This document shows positions 26,308 to 34,806 of a stretch of 64,000 nt of DNA, in pieces. The notes under the pieces were generated by a model that worked only from the letters and a program-made list of their open reading frames with translations, searched no databases and had not been told where the DNA came from. How positions within the stretch are numbered: the stretch's first letter is position 1; every line of letters starts with the position of its first letter. Made by a program: the position numbers and the translations under genes. The DNA comes from Pseudomonadota bacterium (lineage in GTDB: Bacteria; Pseudomonadota; Gammaproteobacteria; Steroidobacterales; Steroidobacteraceae), in NCBI GenBank assembly GCA_023423935.1, contig JAFAEQ010000075.1:1-64000 (forward strand). The letters are read 5' to 3'.

Positions 26308-26910
26308 CTATGTCGGGGCGATCGAGGTTTCCCGCAAGCGCGAGACCAGCATCCGCAGCGCCTTGCCGCGATGACTCAGGCTGTTTTTCTCGGTAGCTGG
26401 CAATTCCGCAGCGGTGAGCCCGGAGTCGAGCTCGAAAATCGGGTCGTATCCGAAACCGCCGCTCCCGCGAGGCGCATCGATGATGCGACCTTCCCAGCTC
26501 GCCTGGACGACAATCGGTGACGGGTCGGTCTCCCAGCGCATCAAGGCGAGTGCGCATTGATAGCGGGCTGCACGCGAGGCTGATGGACGCGCTCGCAGAT
26601 CCGCGAGCAGCTTCTCGAGATTCTCATGATCGCTCGCGCCTGGACCTGCATACCGGGCCGAGTAAATGCCGGGCGCTCCATGCAGCGCATCGACTTCGAT
26701 CCCGGAATCATCCGCAATCGCCACACATCCCGAAACACGCGCGGCATGCCTCGCCTTGAGGATTGCGTTCTCGACGAACGACAAACCGGTTTCCTCGGGC
26801 GCCACGCTGCTGAATCGCGAGATCGAGACGATGTCGAATTCGAATGGCGCAAGCAGCTCCTGAAATTCCTTCAGCTTGCCTGCGTTGTGCGTGGCTAGGA
26901 CGACCTGCAT
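26308..26910 (-). CDS. rdgB: XTP/dITP pyrophosphatase
   Basis: House-cleaning nucleotide hydrolase of 200 residues that removes ITP, dITP and XTP. The N-terminal MQVVLATHNAGKLKEFQELL carries the TxNxxK signature. ETGLSFVENAILKARHAAR, AIADDSGIEVDALHGAPGIY, and GSGGFGYDPIFELD with KNSLSHRGKAL near the end complete the Ham1 pattern. It starts 7 nt after the rph stop and precedes hemW by 5 nt. Confidence 0.96.
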   Translation of the reverse strand: MQVVLATHNAGKLKEFQELLAPFEFDIVSISRFSSVAPEETGLSFVENAILKARHAARVSGCVAIADDSGIEVDALHGAPGIYSARYAGPGASDHENLEKLLADLRARPSASRAARYQCALALMRWETDPSPIVVQASWEGRIIDAPRGSGGFGYDPIFELDSGLTAAELPATEKNSLSHRGKALRMLVSRLRETSIAPT

Positions 26911-26917
26911 CGTTCGA

Positions 26918-27655
26918 TCACCGCCCGCGAAGATCCTGCTGAAGCGCTTCGAGCTGTTTCGCGAGCAATTCGCCGATGCCGTTCGCCGCGAGGTTCAACA
27001 ATGCGTCGAGCTCATCGCGCCGAAACGCATGTCCCTCAGCGGTGCCCTGCACTTCGATGAAACCGCCGCCGTTGTTCATGATCACGTTCATGTCGGTCTC
27101 GGCATCGGAGTCTTCCTTGTAATCGAGATCGAGCACTGGAATTCCCGACCAGATGCCGACCGACACCGCGGCGACCTGACCGTGAATGGGACTGTCCCTC
27201 AGCACGCGCCTGCGCACCAGGGAATCCACCGCATCCACCAGCGCCACGTAGCCACCCGTGATCGCCGCGGTCCGCGTGCCGCCATCGGCCTGCAGCACGT
27301 CGCAATCGAGCGTGATCGTGCGCTCGCCCAACGCTTTGAGATCGACGACCGCCCGCAGCGCGCGACCGATCAGACGCTGGATCTCCAGCGTACGGCCACC
27401 CTGCTTGCCTTGAGCCGCCTCGCGTCGCGAGCGGGTGTGCGTCGCGCGCGGCAGCATCCCGTATTCGGCAGTGACCCAACCGCTCCCGCTATTGCGCAGG
27501 AAAGAGGGCACGGTCTCTTCGACCGACGCGGTGCAGATGACTCGGGTATCGCCGAACTCGACGAGCACCGAACCCTCGGCGTGACGGGTAAAGCCGCGCG
27601 TGATCCGCACGGGTCGCAGTTCGTCAGGTGCACGACCGCTGGGCCGATTCTTCAT
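26918..27655 (-). CDS. rph: Ribonuclease PH
   Basis: A 245-residue phosphorolytic 3'-exonuclease that trims tRNA precursors. Signatures are RPSGRAPDELRPVRITRGF, GMLPRATHTRSRREA, IQRLIGRALRAVVDL with the phosphate-binding arginines, TITLDCDVLQADGGTRTAAI, and DLDYKEDSDAETDMNVIM with the metal Asp residues. It is the lead gene of rph-rdgB-hemW; the 105 bp to the PP2C gene probably hold its promoter. Rph is full length, unlike the frameshifted K-12 allele. Confidence 0.96.
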   Translation of the reverse strand: MKNRPSGRAPDELRPVRITRGFTRHAEGSVLVEFGDTRVICTASVEETVPSFLRNSGSGWVTAEYGMLPRATHTRSRREAAQGKQGGRTLEIQRLIGRALRAVVDLKALGERTITLDCDVLQADGGTRTAAITGGYVALVDAVDSLVRRRVLRDSPIHGQVAAVSVGIWSGIPVLDLDYKEDSDAETDMNVIMNNGGGFIEVQGTAEGHAFRRDELDALLNLAANGIGELLAKQLEALQQDLRGR

Positions 27656-27760
27656 TGGGAGCCTCGAAGTGAACAGCCGCTTACGACATGTCGGGCGACT
27701 TGGATGCCGGGGAGAATTCCGCGCCGGCGCGCGGGCGTCAACCGTGGACGCGGTCTGACC

Positions 27761-28507
27761 TCAGTTACCGACCCAGCGCAGCACGGCCGCGGTGGAATTG
27801 TCGCTGAAAGGCGCGGAGGCCTGCACGGCACGACGTCCGAGTGCTTCGAGCCACGCGCGCAGGTTCTCGGGATCGCCGCGGAAAAACGCTGCGATATCGG
27901 CATCGCGCAAATTGGCCCAGATGCCATCGGAGCACAGCAGCAAGACATCGCCGGGTTGTAGCGGCTGACGTGTGCTGATGCTCATTTCGGGAATGGCAGG
28001 ATCGCCGCCGAGGCAGCACTCGACGAAATTGCGCATCGGATGCGTCGCGATCTCATCTTCGGTGATCTTGCCTTCGCGCAGCAGCAACTCCACATGGCTG
28101 TGATCGCGCGTGCGCATCACCACGTTGCCTTTGCGGATCAGATAGACGCGGCTGTCGCCGACGTGACCCCAGTACGCTGCGCCTTCCTGCACCAGGCAAA
28201 TTGCCGTCGTGGCACGCGGGCGCGAATCGATCGATTGTTCGCTGCCGAGGCGCGCCACTTCGTCGTGCGCCTTGCTCAATGCGAGATGCAGAAAGCCGAG
28301 CGGATCGAAAACAGGGTGAGGCGTCTGGTGAAACGAATCGAGCAGACTCTTCATGGCCGTGTCCGCCGCACGACTGCCATCCGAGTGGCCACCCATGCCG
28401 TCGATCACGATCATCAGAGCCGCGTTGTCCGTTGCCGCAATGGTGACGCGATCCTGGTTGTCTTCGCGATCACCGATGAGGCTTACATCTGCATACTCGA
28501 TCCGCAA
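27761..28507 (-). CDS. PP2C-type Ser/Thr protein phosphatase
   Basis: A 248-residue soluble PPM phosphatase (Stp/PrpC class). Metal-binding motifs are GDREDNQDR near residue 12, MIVIDGMGGHSDGS near 32-45, LLCSDGIWANLRDADI near 190, and a final DNSTAAVLRW. No transmembrane or regulatory domain is present. It lies between rph and divergent yicC, an arrangement also known in xanthomonads. It could oppose the Ser/Thr kinase encoded at 43.7-45.7 kb and set the phosphorylation state of FHA ligands, but that pairing is inference. Confidence 0.9.
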   Translation of the reverse strand: MRIEYADVSLIGDREDNQDRVTIAATDNAALMIVIDGMGGHSDGSRAADTAMKSLLDSFHQTPHPVFDPLGFLHLALSKAHDEVARLGSEQSIDSRPRATTAICLVQEGAAYWGHVGDSRVYLIRKGNVVMRTRDHSHVELLLREGKITEDEIATHPMRNFVECCLGGDPAIPEMSISTRQPLQPGDVLLLCSDGIWANLRDADIAAFFRGDPENLRAWLEALGRRAVQASAPFSDNSTAAVLRWVGN

Positions 28508-28629
28508 GCGCGGGCTCCGGCAGGGTGTTCAGCTGTTACACTTGGCGCCGCTTTATACACTGGCAAACGGCATGAAGTAAGACAGCTTTTGCCTTAATCA
28601 CTCTCGACTTCAAGGAAAGCTCGCTTCGC

Positions 28630-29496
28630 ATGATCCGCAGCATGACAGGATTCGCACGCCGCGAACGCCAGGAACCGTGGGGCACACTGGTTTGTGAACT
28701 GCGCACGGTCAATCACCGCTACCTCGAGATCTCCCTGCGCTTGCCCGACGATCTCAAGGCGCTGGACAACGACATCCGCCAGACGATCACCGCGGCGCTG
28801 CGCCGGGGAAAGATCGACGCAAATCTCTATCTGAAGTCCGCGTCGGGTTCGACACAATCGCTGGAGATCGACACCGCGCTTCTCGACACGCTCGTCGCGC
28901 GCCTCGAGGAAGTGCGCGGTCGCGTTCCGTCGTCCGCCGAAGTGAATCCGGTCGAGCTGCTGCGTTGGCCCGGCGTCATCCGAGAGGCCAACGTCGACAA
29001 CAAGCCCGTGCTCGCCGCCGCGCTCGATGTATTGAAGGAAGCGCTGCGCGAGCTGAACGACACCCGCTATCGCGAAGGCCAGCGGATTCGTGAGCTGCTG
29101 CTGAATCGCTGCACGACCATGCGCACTCAGGTCCAGAACGTGCGTGAACGGCTCCCCGAGATTTCACAACGCCTGCGCGAGCGCATCGTCGAGCGCATTT
29201 CGCAGCTCGGCGTCACGCCAGACCCCGAGCGGCTCGAACAGGAGCTCGTGCTCTACGCGCACAAAATGGATGTCGATGAGGAAATGGATCGTCTGACGGG
29301 ACATCTGGACGAAGTCACGTCGGTCCTGGATTCCTCGGAGCCCGCCGGCAGGCGCCTGGATTTTCTGATGCAGGAGCTCAACCGCGAGGCCAATACGCTG
29401 TCCTCGAAATCTCAGGATGTGGAAACCACGCGCGCGGCTGTCGATATGAAAGTCATGATCGAGCAGATGCGCGAACAGATTCAGAACGTCGAGTGA
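28630..29496 (+). CDS. yicC: YicC-family endoribonuclease
   Basis: A 288-residue protein with N-terminal YicC domain (MIRSMTGFARRERQEPWGTL, ELRTVNHRYLEISLRLPDDL) and C-terminal DUF1732 (about 205-288, LNREANTLSSKSQDVETTRA). E. coli YicC is an RNA-clamping endoribonuclease that targets small RNAs such as RyhB. The start follows AAGGAAA about 11 nt upstream. The stop overlaps the gmk start (TGATG), giving the conserved yicC-gmk pair. Confidence 0.94.
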   Translation: MIRSMTGFARRERQEPWGTLVCELRTVNHRYLEISLRLPDDLKALDNDIRQTITAALRRGKIDANLYLKSASGSTQSLEIDTALLDTLVARLEEVRGRVPSSAEVNPVELLRWPGVIREANVDNKPVLAAALDVLKEALRELNDTRYREGQRIRELLLNRCTTMRTQVQNVRERLPEISQRLRERIVERISQLGVTPDPERLEQELVLYAHKMDVDEEMDRLTGHLDEVTSVLDSSEPAGRRLDFLMQELNREANTLSSKSQDVETTRAAVDMKVMIEQMREQIQNVE

Positions 29497-30149
29497 TGGG
29501 TGATCGTGTGACGAAGGGTGCGTCAGAGAAGCAGCCGGTTCGCGGCAAGCTGTTCGTGATCGCGGCGCCGTCAGGGGCGGGCAAGACCTCGCTCGTGCGT
29601 GCGCTCATGCACCGCATGCCGGAACTGAAGTTCTCGATCTCATACACCACGCGCAAACAGCGCGAGACCGAAGTGCACACGCACGATTACTTCTTCGTCG
29701 ATAAGCCCACGTTCGAGGGCATGATCGCGGCAGGCGCCTTTCTCGAATACGCGCAGGTGTTCGACAACTACTACGGCACTTCCAGGCAGCAGGTGCAGGA
29801 TCTGCTCGATGCGGGTCAGAACGTCCTGCTCGAAATCGACTGGCAAGGTGCGCAGCAGATTCGCAAGGCTGCACCGGAAGTCGAGAGCATTTTTATCCTG
29901 CCGCCTTCGCGCACGGAGCTCGAACGCCGGCTACGCGATCGCAAGACGGACAGCGAAGAAGTCATTGCGCGGCGTTTGCGCGACTCCATCGACGACATGT
30001 CGCACTGGAGCGAGTTCGACTATGTAGTCGTCAATCAAGACTTCGAGCGGGCAGTCGACGATCTGCAGAACATCGTGACAGGCCACGGCGCGCATCTGCG
30101 GCGCACGCGCGCCGAACTGCAAACGCTGGTCGACCAACTGTTGGGTTAA
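29496..30149 (+). CDS. gmk: Guanylate kinase
   Basis: Phosphorylates GMP to GDP; 217 residues. It has a P-loop IAAPSGAGKTSLVRAL, the GMP-binding FSISYTTRKQRETEVHTHDY, YGTSRQQVQDLLDAGQNVLL, and EIDWQGAQQIR. The start is ATG 29496, overlapping the yicC stop by one base. About 9 nt after the gmk stop there is an 8-bp inverted repeat (GAAAATAT / ATATTTTC, 30158-30186) without a T-run. Confidence 0.96.
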   Translation: MGDRVTKGASEKQPVRGKLFVIAAPSGAGKTSLVRALMHRMPELKFSISYTTRKQRETEVHTHDYFFVDKPTFEGMIAAGAFLEYAQVFDNYYGTSRQQVQDLLDAGQNVLLEIDWQGAQQIRKAAPEVESIFILPPSRTELERRLRDRKTDSEEVIARRLRDSIDDMSHWSEFDYVVVNQDFERAVDDLQNIVTGHGAHLRRTRAELQTLVDQLLG

Positions 30150-30270
30150 CCACAGCTGAAAATATTCGGGCGTATGAGATATTTTCGCCCTCGTTGAACT
30201 CGTCGTGGCCGACACGGACAAAATGCCGCACGGGCTCGGCCGTATCGAGCCGCCACACAAGGAACCATCG

Positions 30271-30996
30271 ATGAAACGTCTCTCCCTCGCGACCTTCGCC
30301 GCATCGCTTGTCTATGCCGCCACGCTCACGTCCGCCGCCGCAGCCGAAGAGCGCCCGCGAGTCGTCGCAGTCTCCGGTCAGGGCGAAGTGCAGGCGGAAC
30401 CCGATCAGGCGATCGTGACGCTTGGCGTCGAATCGAGAAAGCCCAAGCTCGAAGACGCACGCGCCGAAGTGACCAAGACGGTGGATGCAGTGCTGAAGCT
30501 CACTCGCGATCTCAAGATCGACCAGAAGTACGTTCGCGCCACTCGCATCAGCGTGCAGCCGGAATACAACTGGGACCAGAACGCGAAAGAGCGCAATCTG
30601 ATCGGTTATTACGTCTCGCGCCAGGTGGAGGTTGATCTGCGCGACCTCGACAAGCTCGGCACCTTGCTCGAGAAGGCCACGGATCTGGGCGTGAATCAGC
30701 TCGGCGATCCACGGCTCGAATCCAGCAAACGACGCGACCTGGAACGCGAGGCTCTCGCAAAGGCAGTTCTGGATGCCCGCGCCAACGCGGAAGCCGTTGC
30801 CAAGGCGGCTGGCGCAAAGATCGGTGCAGCGCGCACAATCTCGGCGAGCTCCGGTTTTACTCCCGTCCCCATGCAGACGCGGGTGTTCAAGGCGATGGCC
30901 GCGGAAGTTGCCGATGCTTCGCAGACCTATCAGAGCGGTCAGATGACTTTCAATGGCAATGTGAACATCGAGTACGACCTGATCATTTCGCCATAA
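30271..30996 (+). CDS. SIMPL-domain (DUF541) exported protein
   Basis: A 241-residue protein with a signal peptide (MKRLSLATFAASLVYAATLT, cleavage near AAA-EE), predicted periplasmic or membrane-associated. The body is one SIMPL domain: RVVAVSGQGEVQAEPDQAIV, NLIGYYVSRQVEVDLRDLDK, and the C-terminal ARTISASSGFTPVPMQTRVF. Named family members include the E. coli oxidative-stress protein YggE; the molecular activity is not defined. ATG 30271 follows AAGGAAC; an upstream in-frame ATG lacks such a site and would bury the signal peptide. The next gene begins 3 nt after its stop. Confidence 0.85.
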   Translation: MKRLSLATFAASLVYAATLTSAAAAEERPRVVAVSGQGEVQAEPDQAIVTLGVESRKPKLEDARAEVTKTVDAVLKLTRDLKIDQKYVRATRISVQPEYNWDQNAKERNLIGYYVSRQVEVDLRDLDKLGTLLEKATDLGVNQLGDPRLESSKRRDLEREALAKAVLDARANAEAVAKAAGAKIGAARTISASSGFTPVPMQTRVFKAMAAEVADASQTYQSGQMTFNGNVNIEYDLIISP

Positions 30997-30999
30997 CAC

Positions 31000-32151
31000 A
31001 TGAGATCGATCTCCTACGCATGCCTTGCAGCCCGCCTGACCGGCGGGCTGTTGGTTGCGTGGAGCCTGAGCTCGACCGCAATCGAAGCGCCGAAGACTGC
31101 ATCACCTGAGCAGCAGCCCCAACAGCCGCCGTCGACCCAAGTCAGCATCGTTCCTACGGACGAAACGCAGTTCTATCAACGCCTGCAGTTCGTCACGCAT
31201 AAGCGGATGCTGGCCGGCTTGGGCGTGAAAGAAGAGGTCATCAGAACCCTCTCGACCGGCGCTGCGGACGCAGCGATCGGGGATCTGAACAATCAAAGCG
31301 CGGCGGGCGACAAGAACGCGACCATTGCACTAGTTCGCATTCAACACTGGTGCAGCCGGATCGGCTCGACCCAGCCGACCGACGCGCAGGGCCAGCTCGC
31401 AAGACTCTCGAGCGTGCTTCCGCCGGAGCGGCTGGCAAGAGTCGCTGGTGTGTTCGTCGCCGAGCGCGGCTATCTCGAACAAGCTCGACAGGGCTGTGGC
31501 AAAGCTGCGTTCGACTACAACGGCATCGAATCGCGGTTGCGTATGGCCGTCGACGCGGGCGATCCGGCAAGCGCAACCGAGATGGCGCAGTTCTCACGCG
31601 ATCCCGCACGCCGCGAAGCGCTATTGAAGCAAGCTGCCGATAGCAACTTCGCGCCCGCGCAGTACGCACTGGCAACCACTCGTGTCGTCGCTGTCCAACG
31701 CAACATCTCCACCGAGAACGTCGCCTCCATTCGCCTCTTGCTCAAACAGGCAGGACGCTCGATGTCGAAAGCAAAAGTCGATCTGGCCAACTGCATGGCC
31801 CTCGGCTGCGACGGCCACCCCGCAGACACATCGGGCGCAACGGCATTCGGCATCGACGCCGCGCGCGACGGTGAACCCAGCGCATTCGTCTCGATGATGC
31901 GCATGCCCTGGGGCATGCGCCTGACGCGCCAGCAATTGATCGCGTGGCAGTCTTTCGGCGAGCGATTGAACGAAGCCGGCTGCACGGGCGACGGCTACGT
32001 GCAGAGCGCAGCGTTCTACATACAAAGCCTCGCCGCACTTCAGAACAAGCAGCCGCCAAAGGTGCTCGAAGAAGCCAACGCACAACTCGAAACGCTGTGG
32101 AAGCAAAACGGCGAGCGCGCAAAGCGCGAGCAGGGATGTAACTCAGAGTAG
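31000..32151 (+). CDS. Exported hypothetical protein with Sel1/TPR-like helical body
   Basis: A 383-residue protein with a signal peptide (MRSISYACLAARLTGGLLVA, cleavage near TAIEA) and a Gln/Pro-rich stretch (SPEQQPQQPPS). The rest is alpha-helical with scattered Sel1-like pieces, such as GDKNATIALVRIQHWC, VDAGDPASATEMAQFS, DSNFAPAQYALATTRVV and KAKVDLANCMALGCDG. Several cysteines (IQHWC, QGCGK, CMALGC, AGCTG) suggest periplasmic disulfides. It starts 3 nt after the SIMPL gene stop, so the two are co-transcribed. I do not recognise a specific family; a scaffold role is only a guess from the repeats. Confidence 0.7.
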   Translation: MRSISYACLAARLTGGLLVAWSLSSTAIEAPKTASPEQQPQQPPSTQVSIVPTDETQFYQRLQFVTHKRMLAGLGVKEEVIRTLSTGAADAAIGDLNNQSAAGDKNATIALVRIQHWCSRIGSTQPTDAQGQLARLSSVLPPERLARVAGVFVAERGYLEQARQGCGKAAFDYNGIESRLRMAVDAGDPASATEMAQFSRDPARREALLKQAADSNFAPAQYALATTRVVAVQRNISTENVASIRLLLKQAGRSMSKAKVDLANCMALGCDGHPADTSGATAFGIDAARDGEPSAFVSMMRMPWGMRLTRQQLIAWQSFGERLNEAGCTGDGYVQSAAFYIQSLAALQNKQPPKVLEEANAQLETLWKQNGERAKREQGCNSE

Positions 32152-32154
32152 GAG

Positions 32155-32298
32155 CGGCCGCAAAAAAATCTCAAGAATGATCGCCACGGAATCCGGCTGA
32201 TCATTCGCATCGGATTGCTGCTTGGCCAACAGGAAGTCCGAAGGTTCGTCCGTCGAGAATCTGCCGATCTTTTTTGCGGTCTTTGCGGCGGTCTGAAC
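32155..32298. repeat. Dispersed inverted-repeat element, same family as 6.0-6.6 kb
   Basis: Left end GCGGCCGCAAAAAAATCTC and right end TTTTTTGCGGTCTTTGCGGC match the ends of the units at 6019-6580; the interior is diverged. It too sits between convergent genes (31000-32151 rightward, 32314-32601 leftward), which supports a shared role as a two-way terminator or a preference for such sites. Confidence 0.7.
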
Positions 32299-32313
32299 TC
32301 TTAAGCGCGCAAC

Positions 32314-32601
32314 TTACGCTGCGACGCGATCCACCAGCAACACGGTGCCATCGACACCGGTGACGCGAGCCTTCGCGCCTGCGGGCAGATTCGGACCGCG
32401 AATCGGCCACTCGCGATTGCCCAGACGGATGCGGCCGGTGCCGTTCTGCAGACCCTGCTCGAGAACGACGACCTGACCGATATGGCTGTGGCCCGAGCGA
32501 TGGCTCGCGAGCGGGCTGTTCCTTTCACGCTGCTGCGCCTTGTACTGTCGCCAGAAGTACAGGCTGAAAACGGTGGCAGCGAAAATCAGAAACCAGGTCA
32601 T
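32314..32601 (-). CDS. Short NfeD-like membrane protein (one TM plus OB domain)
   Basis: A 95-residue protein. One N-terminal membrane helix (MTWFLIFAATVFSLYFW) and a basic Gln-rich linker lead to a C-terminal OB-like domain (about 40-93: HIGQVVVLEQGLQNGTGRIR, GPNLPAGAKARVTGVDGTVL), the NfeD C-terminal pattern. It lacks the several membrane helices and the ClpP-like protease of full NfeD. NfeD proteins pair with SPFH/stomatin proteins; none is next to it. The start could lie farther upstream, up to 32679; ATG 32601 is chosen because the membrane helix begins there. Confidence 0.65.
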   Translation of the reverse strand: MTWFLIFAATVFSLYFWRQYKAQQRERNSPLASHRSGHSHIGQVVVLEQGLQNGTGRIRLGNREWPIRGPNLPAGAKARVTGVDGTVLLVDRVAA

Positions 32602-32773
32602 GTCCGATCCGGCGAAGCAGGGGATGTTGGGGGCGAGCTGCAGGCTAACAAAACCCATACGGGGAAACGATGATGACAATCACAAGTTATGGCATGCCGT
32701 GAGCGATCTCTTTGACGAAATCTGGAAAGGCATCTGTCACGCGTGCGGCAAACGCTGAGTCCGCGTGTAAGAC

Positions 32774-34702
32774 TCAAGCTGTACGAAGCGGGCGTGAAGC
32801 AGCCGCTCGACGTTTGAGATGCACCAGCAGCAACGACACCGCGGCAGGTGTCACGCCCGGCACGCGCGCTGCCTGACCCAATGTCGTCGGACGCACCTGC
32901 TCCAGCCGCTGTCGAACTTCCGTCGACAGGCCGCGCACTTGCACATAATCCAGATCGACCGGGAGCTGAGTTTCTTCGTAGCGACGATGACGCTCGATCT
33001 CGTCCTGCTGACGATCGATGTAACCCGTGTACTTGGCCTGCACTTCGATCTGCAGTTTCACTTGTTCGACGAGTCGCTCATCGACGTCGGGTGCTTTCAT
33101 CCACCCGGGCACATCGACAGTCGCCAGCGCTGTGAGCGCGTCATACGCAACTTCCGGCCGGCGCAGCAATGCATCCGCGTGCGCTTCGCGCTGTAACGGG
33201 CCGCCGAGCAGCTCGACGGCTTCTGAGTCGCTCAAGTGCTGAGGACGCACGACGATGTCGCGAAGCCGCACGGTTTCAGCCGCAATCGACGCACGCTTGG
33301 TTTCGAAGAAGCTCCAGCGCTCGTCGTCGACGAGACCGAGCTCACGACCCTTCGGCGTGAGTCGCAGATCCGCATTGTCCTCGCGTAGCAGCAACCGATA
33401 TTCGGCGCGACTGGTGAACATGCGATACGGCTCGCTGGTACCGCGCGTGATCAAGTCATCGACCAATACACCGATGTAGGCTTCATCGCGTCGCGGTGAC
33501 CAGGGCTCGCGATCCTGAACGAGCAACGACGCGTTGATCCCCGCGAGCAAACCTTGCGCCGCAGCTTCTTCGTATCCGGTGGTGCCATTGATCTGACCGG
33601 CAAAGAACAATCCGCCGATGAACTTCGTCTGCAGACTCGGCGACAGATCGCGCGGATCGAAATAGTCGTACTCGATCGCATAGCCGGGGCGAGTGATATG
33701 CGCGTTCTCGAATCCCTTGATCGAGCGCACCAGCTCGAACTGCACGTCGAAGGGCAGGCTCGTCGAAATGCCGTTCGGATAGATCTCGTGCGTGGTGAGA
33801 CCTTCGGGCTCGATGAAAATCTGGTGCGACGTCTTGTCTGCGAACCGATGGACCTTGTCCTCGACCGACGGGCAGTAACGCGGACCGACGCCTTCGATCA
33901 CGCCCGTGAACATCGGCGAACGATCGCAGCCCGCGCGAATGATCTCGTGCGTGCGCTCGTTGGTGGCCGTGATGTGGCAGACGATCTGCTGCGGGTGTTC
34001 GCTGCGACGACCCAGGTACGAAAAGACCGGGGTGGGTTCGTCGCCCGGCTGCGCGAGCAACCCTTCGTAGTTGATGGAGCGACCATCGATCCGCGGCGGT
34101 GTACCGGTCTTCAGCCGTCCGACGCGAAACGGCAATGCGCGAAGCTTCTCCGCCAATCGATTCGAAGGCGGATCGCCAGCGCGACCGCCCTGATAGTTCG
34201 TGAGGCCGACGTGGATCTTGCCGCCGAGGAACGTGCCGACCGTGAGTACGACGGCAGGCGCGCGAAATTCGATTCCGGTCTGAGTGATGACGCCATGAAC
34301 GCGATCGTGCTCGACGATGAGATCCGCAACCTCCTGCTGGAAGAGCGTCAGGTTCGGCTGGTTCTCCAGTATCGAGCGGACCGCTTGCTTGTAGAGCACG
34401 CGATCGGCCTGGGCGCGTGTTGCACGCACCGCCGGACCCTTGCTCGCGTTCAGTGTCCGAAACTGAATACCGCCACGATCCGCCGCGCGCGCCATCGCTC
34501 CGCCCAGTGCATCGATCTCTTTGACCAGATGCCCTTTGCCAATACCGCCAATCGCGGGATTGCAGCTCATCTGTCCGAGCGTCTCGATGCTCTGCGTCAG
34601 AAGCAGCGTACGCGAGCCCATCCGGGCCGCCGCGAGCGCGGCTTCCGTCCCGGCATGGCCGCCGCCTACGACGATGACATCGAACTGAGCAGGAAAACGC
34701 AT
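32774..34702 (-). CDS. mnmG: tRNA uridine-34 carboxymethylaminomethyl modification enzyme
   Basis: A 642-residue FAD protein that, with MnmE, modifies the wobble uridine of tRNAs. The FAD-binding VIVVGGGHAGTEAALAAARM is at the N-terminus. SCNPAIGGIGKGHLVKEIDA and GLKTGTPPRIDGRS-like residues (GRLKTGTPPRIDGRSINYEG), YCPSVEDKVHRFADKTSHQI and YIGVLVDDLITRGTSEPYRM are all MnmG signatures. The C-terminal helical GidA domain ends with EQVRPTTLGQAARVPGVTPA. In many gammaproteobacteria mnmG lies near oriC; DnaA boxes are 7.7 kb away here. Not followed by rsmG within the window. Confidence 0.97.
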   Translation of the reverse strand: MRFPAQFDVIVVGGGHAGTEAALAAARMGSRTLLLTQSIETLGQMSCNPAIGGIGKGHLVKEIDALGGAMARAADRGGIQFRTLNASKGPAVRATRAQADRVLYKQAVRSILENQPNLTLFQQEVADLIVEHDRVHGVITQTGIEFRAPAVVLTVGTFLGGKIHVGLTNYQGGRAGDPPSNRLAEKLRALPFRVGRLKTGTPPRIDGRSINYEGLLAQPGDEPTPVFSYLGRRSEHPQQIVCHITATNERTHEIIRAGCDRSPMFTGVIEGVGPRYCPSVEDKVHRFADKTSHQIFIEPEGLTTHEIYPNGISTSLPFDVQFELVRSIKGFENAHITRPGYAIEYDYFDPRDLSPSLQTKFIGGLFFAGQINGTTGYEEAAAQGLLAGINASLLVQDREPWSPRRDEAYIGVLVDDLITRGTSEPYRMFTSRAEYRLLLREDNADLRLTPKGRELGLVDDERWSFFETKRASIAAETVRLRDIVVRPQHLSDSEAVELLGGPLQREAHADALLRRPEVAYDALTALATVDVPGWMKAPDVDERLVEQVKLQIEVQAKYTGYIDRQQDEIERHRRYEETQLPVDLDYVQVRGLSTEVRQRLEQVRPTTLGQAARVPGVTPAAVSLLLVHLKRRAAASRPLRTA

Positions 34703-34769
34703 GACAGAGCGGGTCGAGTCCGGGCTCGGAAAGGGCGGCTATTGTAGGCGAAGGTGTCCCGGGCTCAAT

Positions 34770-34803
34770 CAGACAGAATCGCAGGGCAGACAGAATCGCA
34801 GGG
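34770..34803. repeat. Perfect 17-bp tandem duplication
   Basis: CAGACAGAATCGCAGGG occurs twice head-to-tail between mnmG and the DUF3999 gene, ending 3 bp before the latter's stop codon. It is probably a slippage duplication; no function seen. Confidence 0.9.
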
Positions 34804-34806
34804 ACT

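Noticed and set aside
30158..30186. Terminator after gmk
   Set aside because: An 8-bp A/T-rich inverted repeat without a T-run; noted in the gmk entry only.
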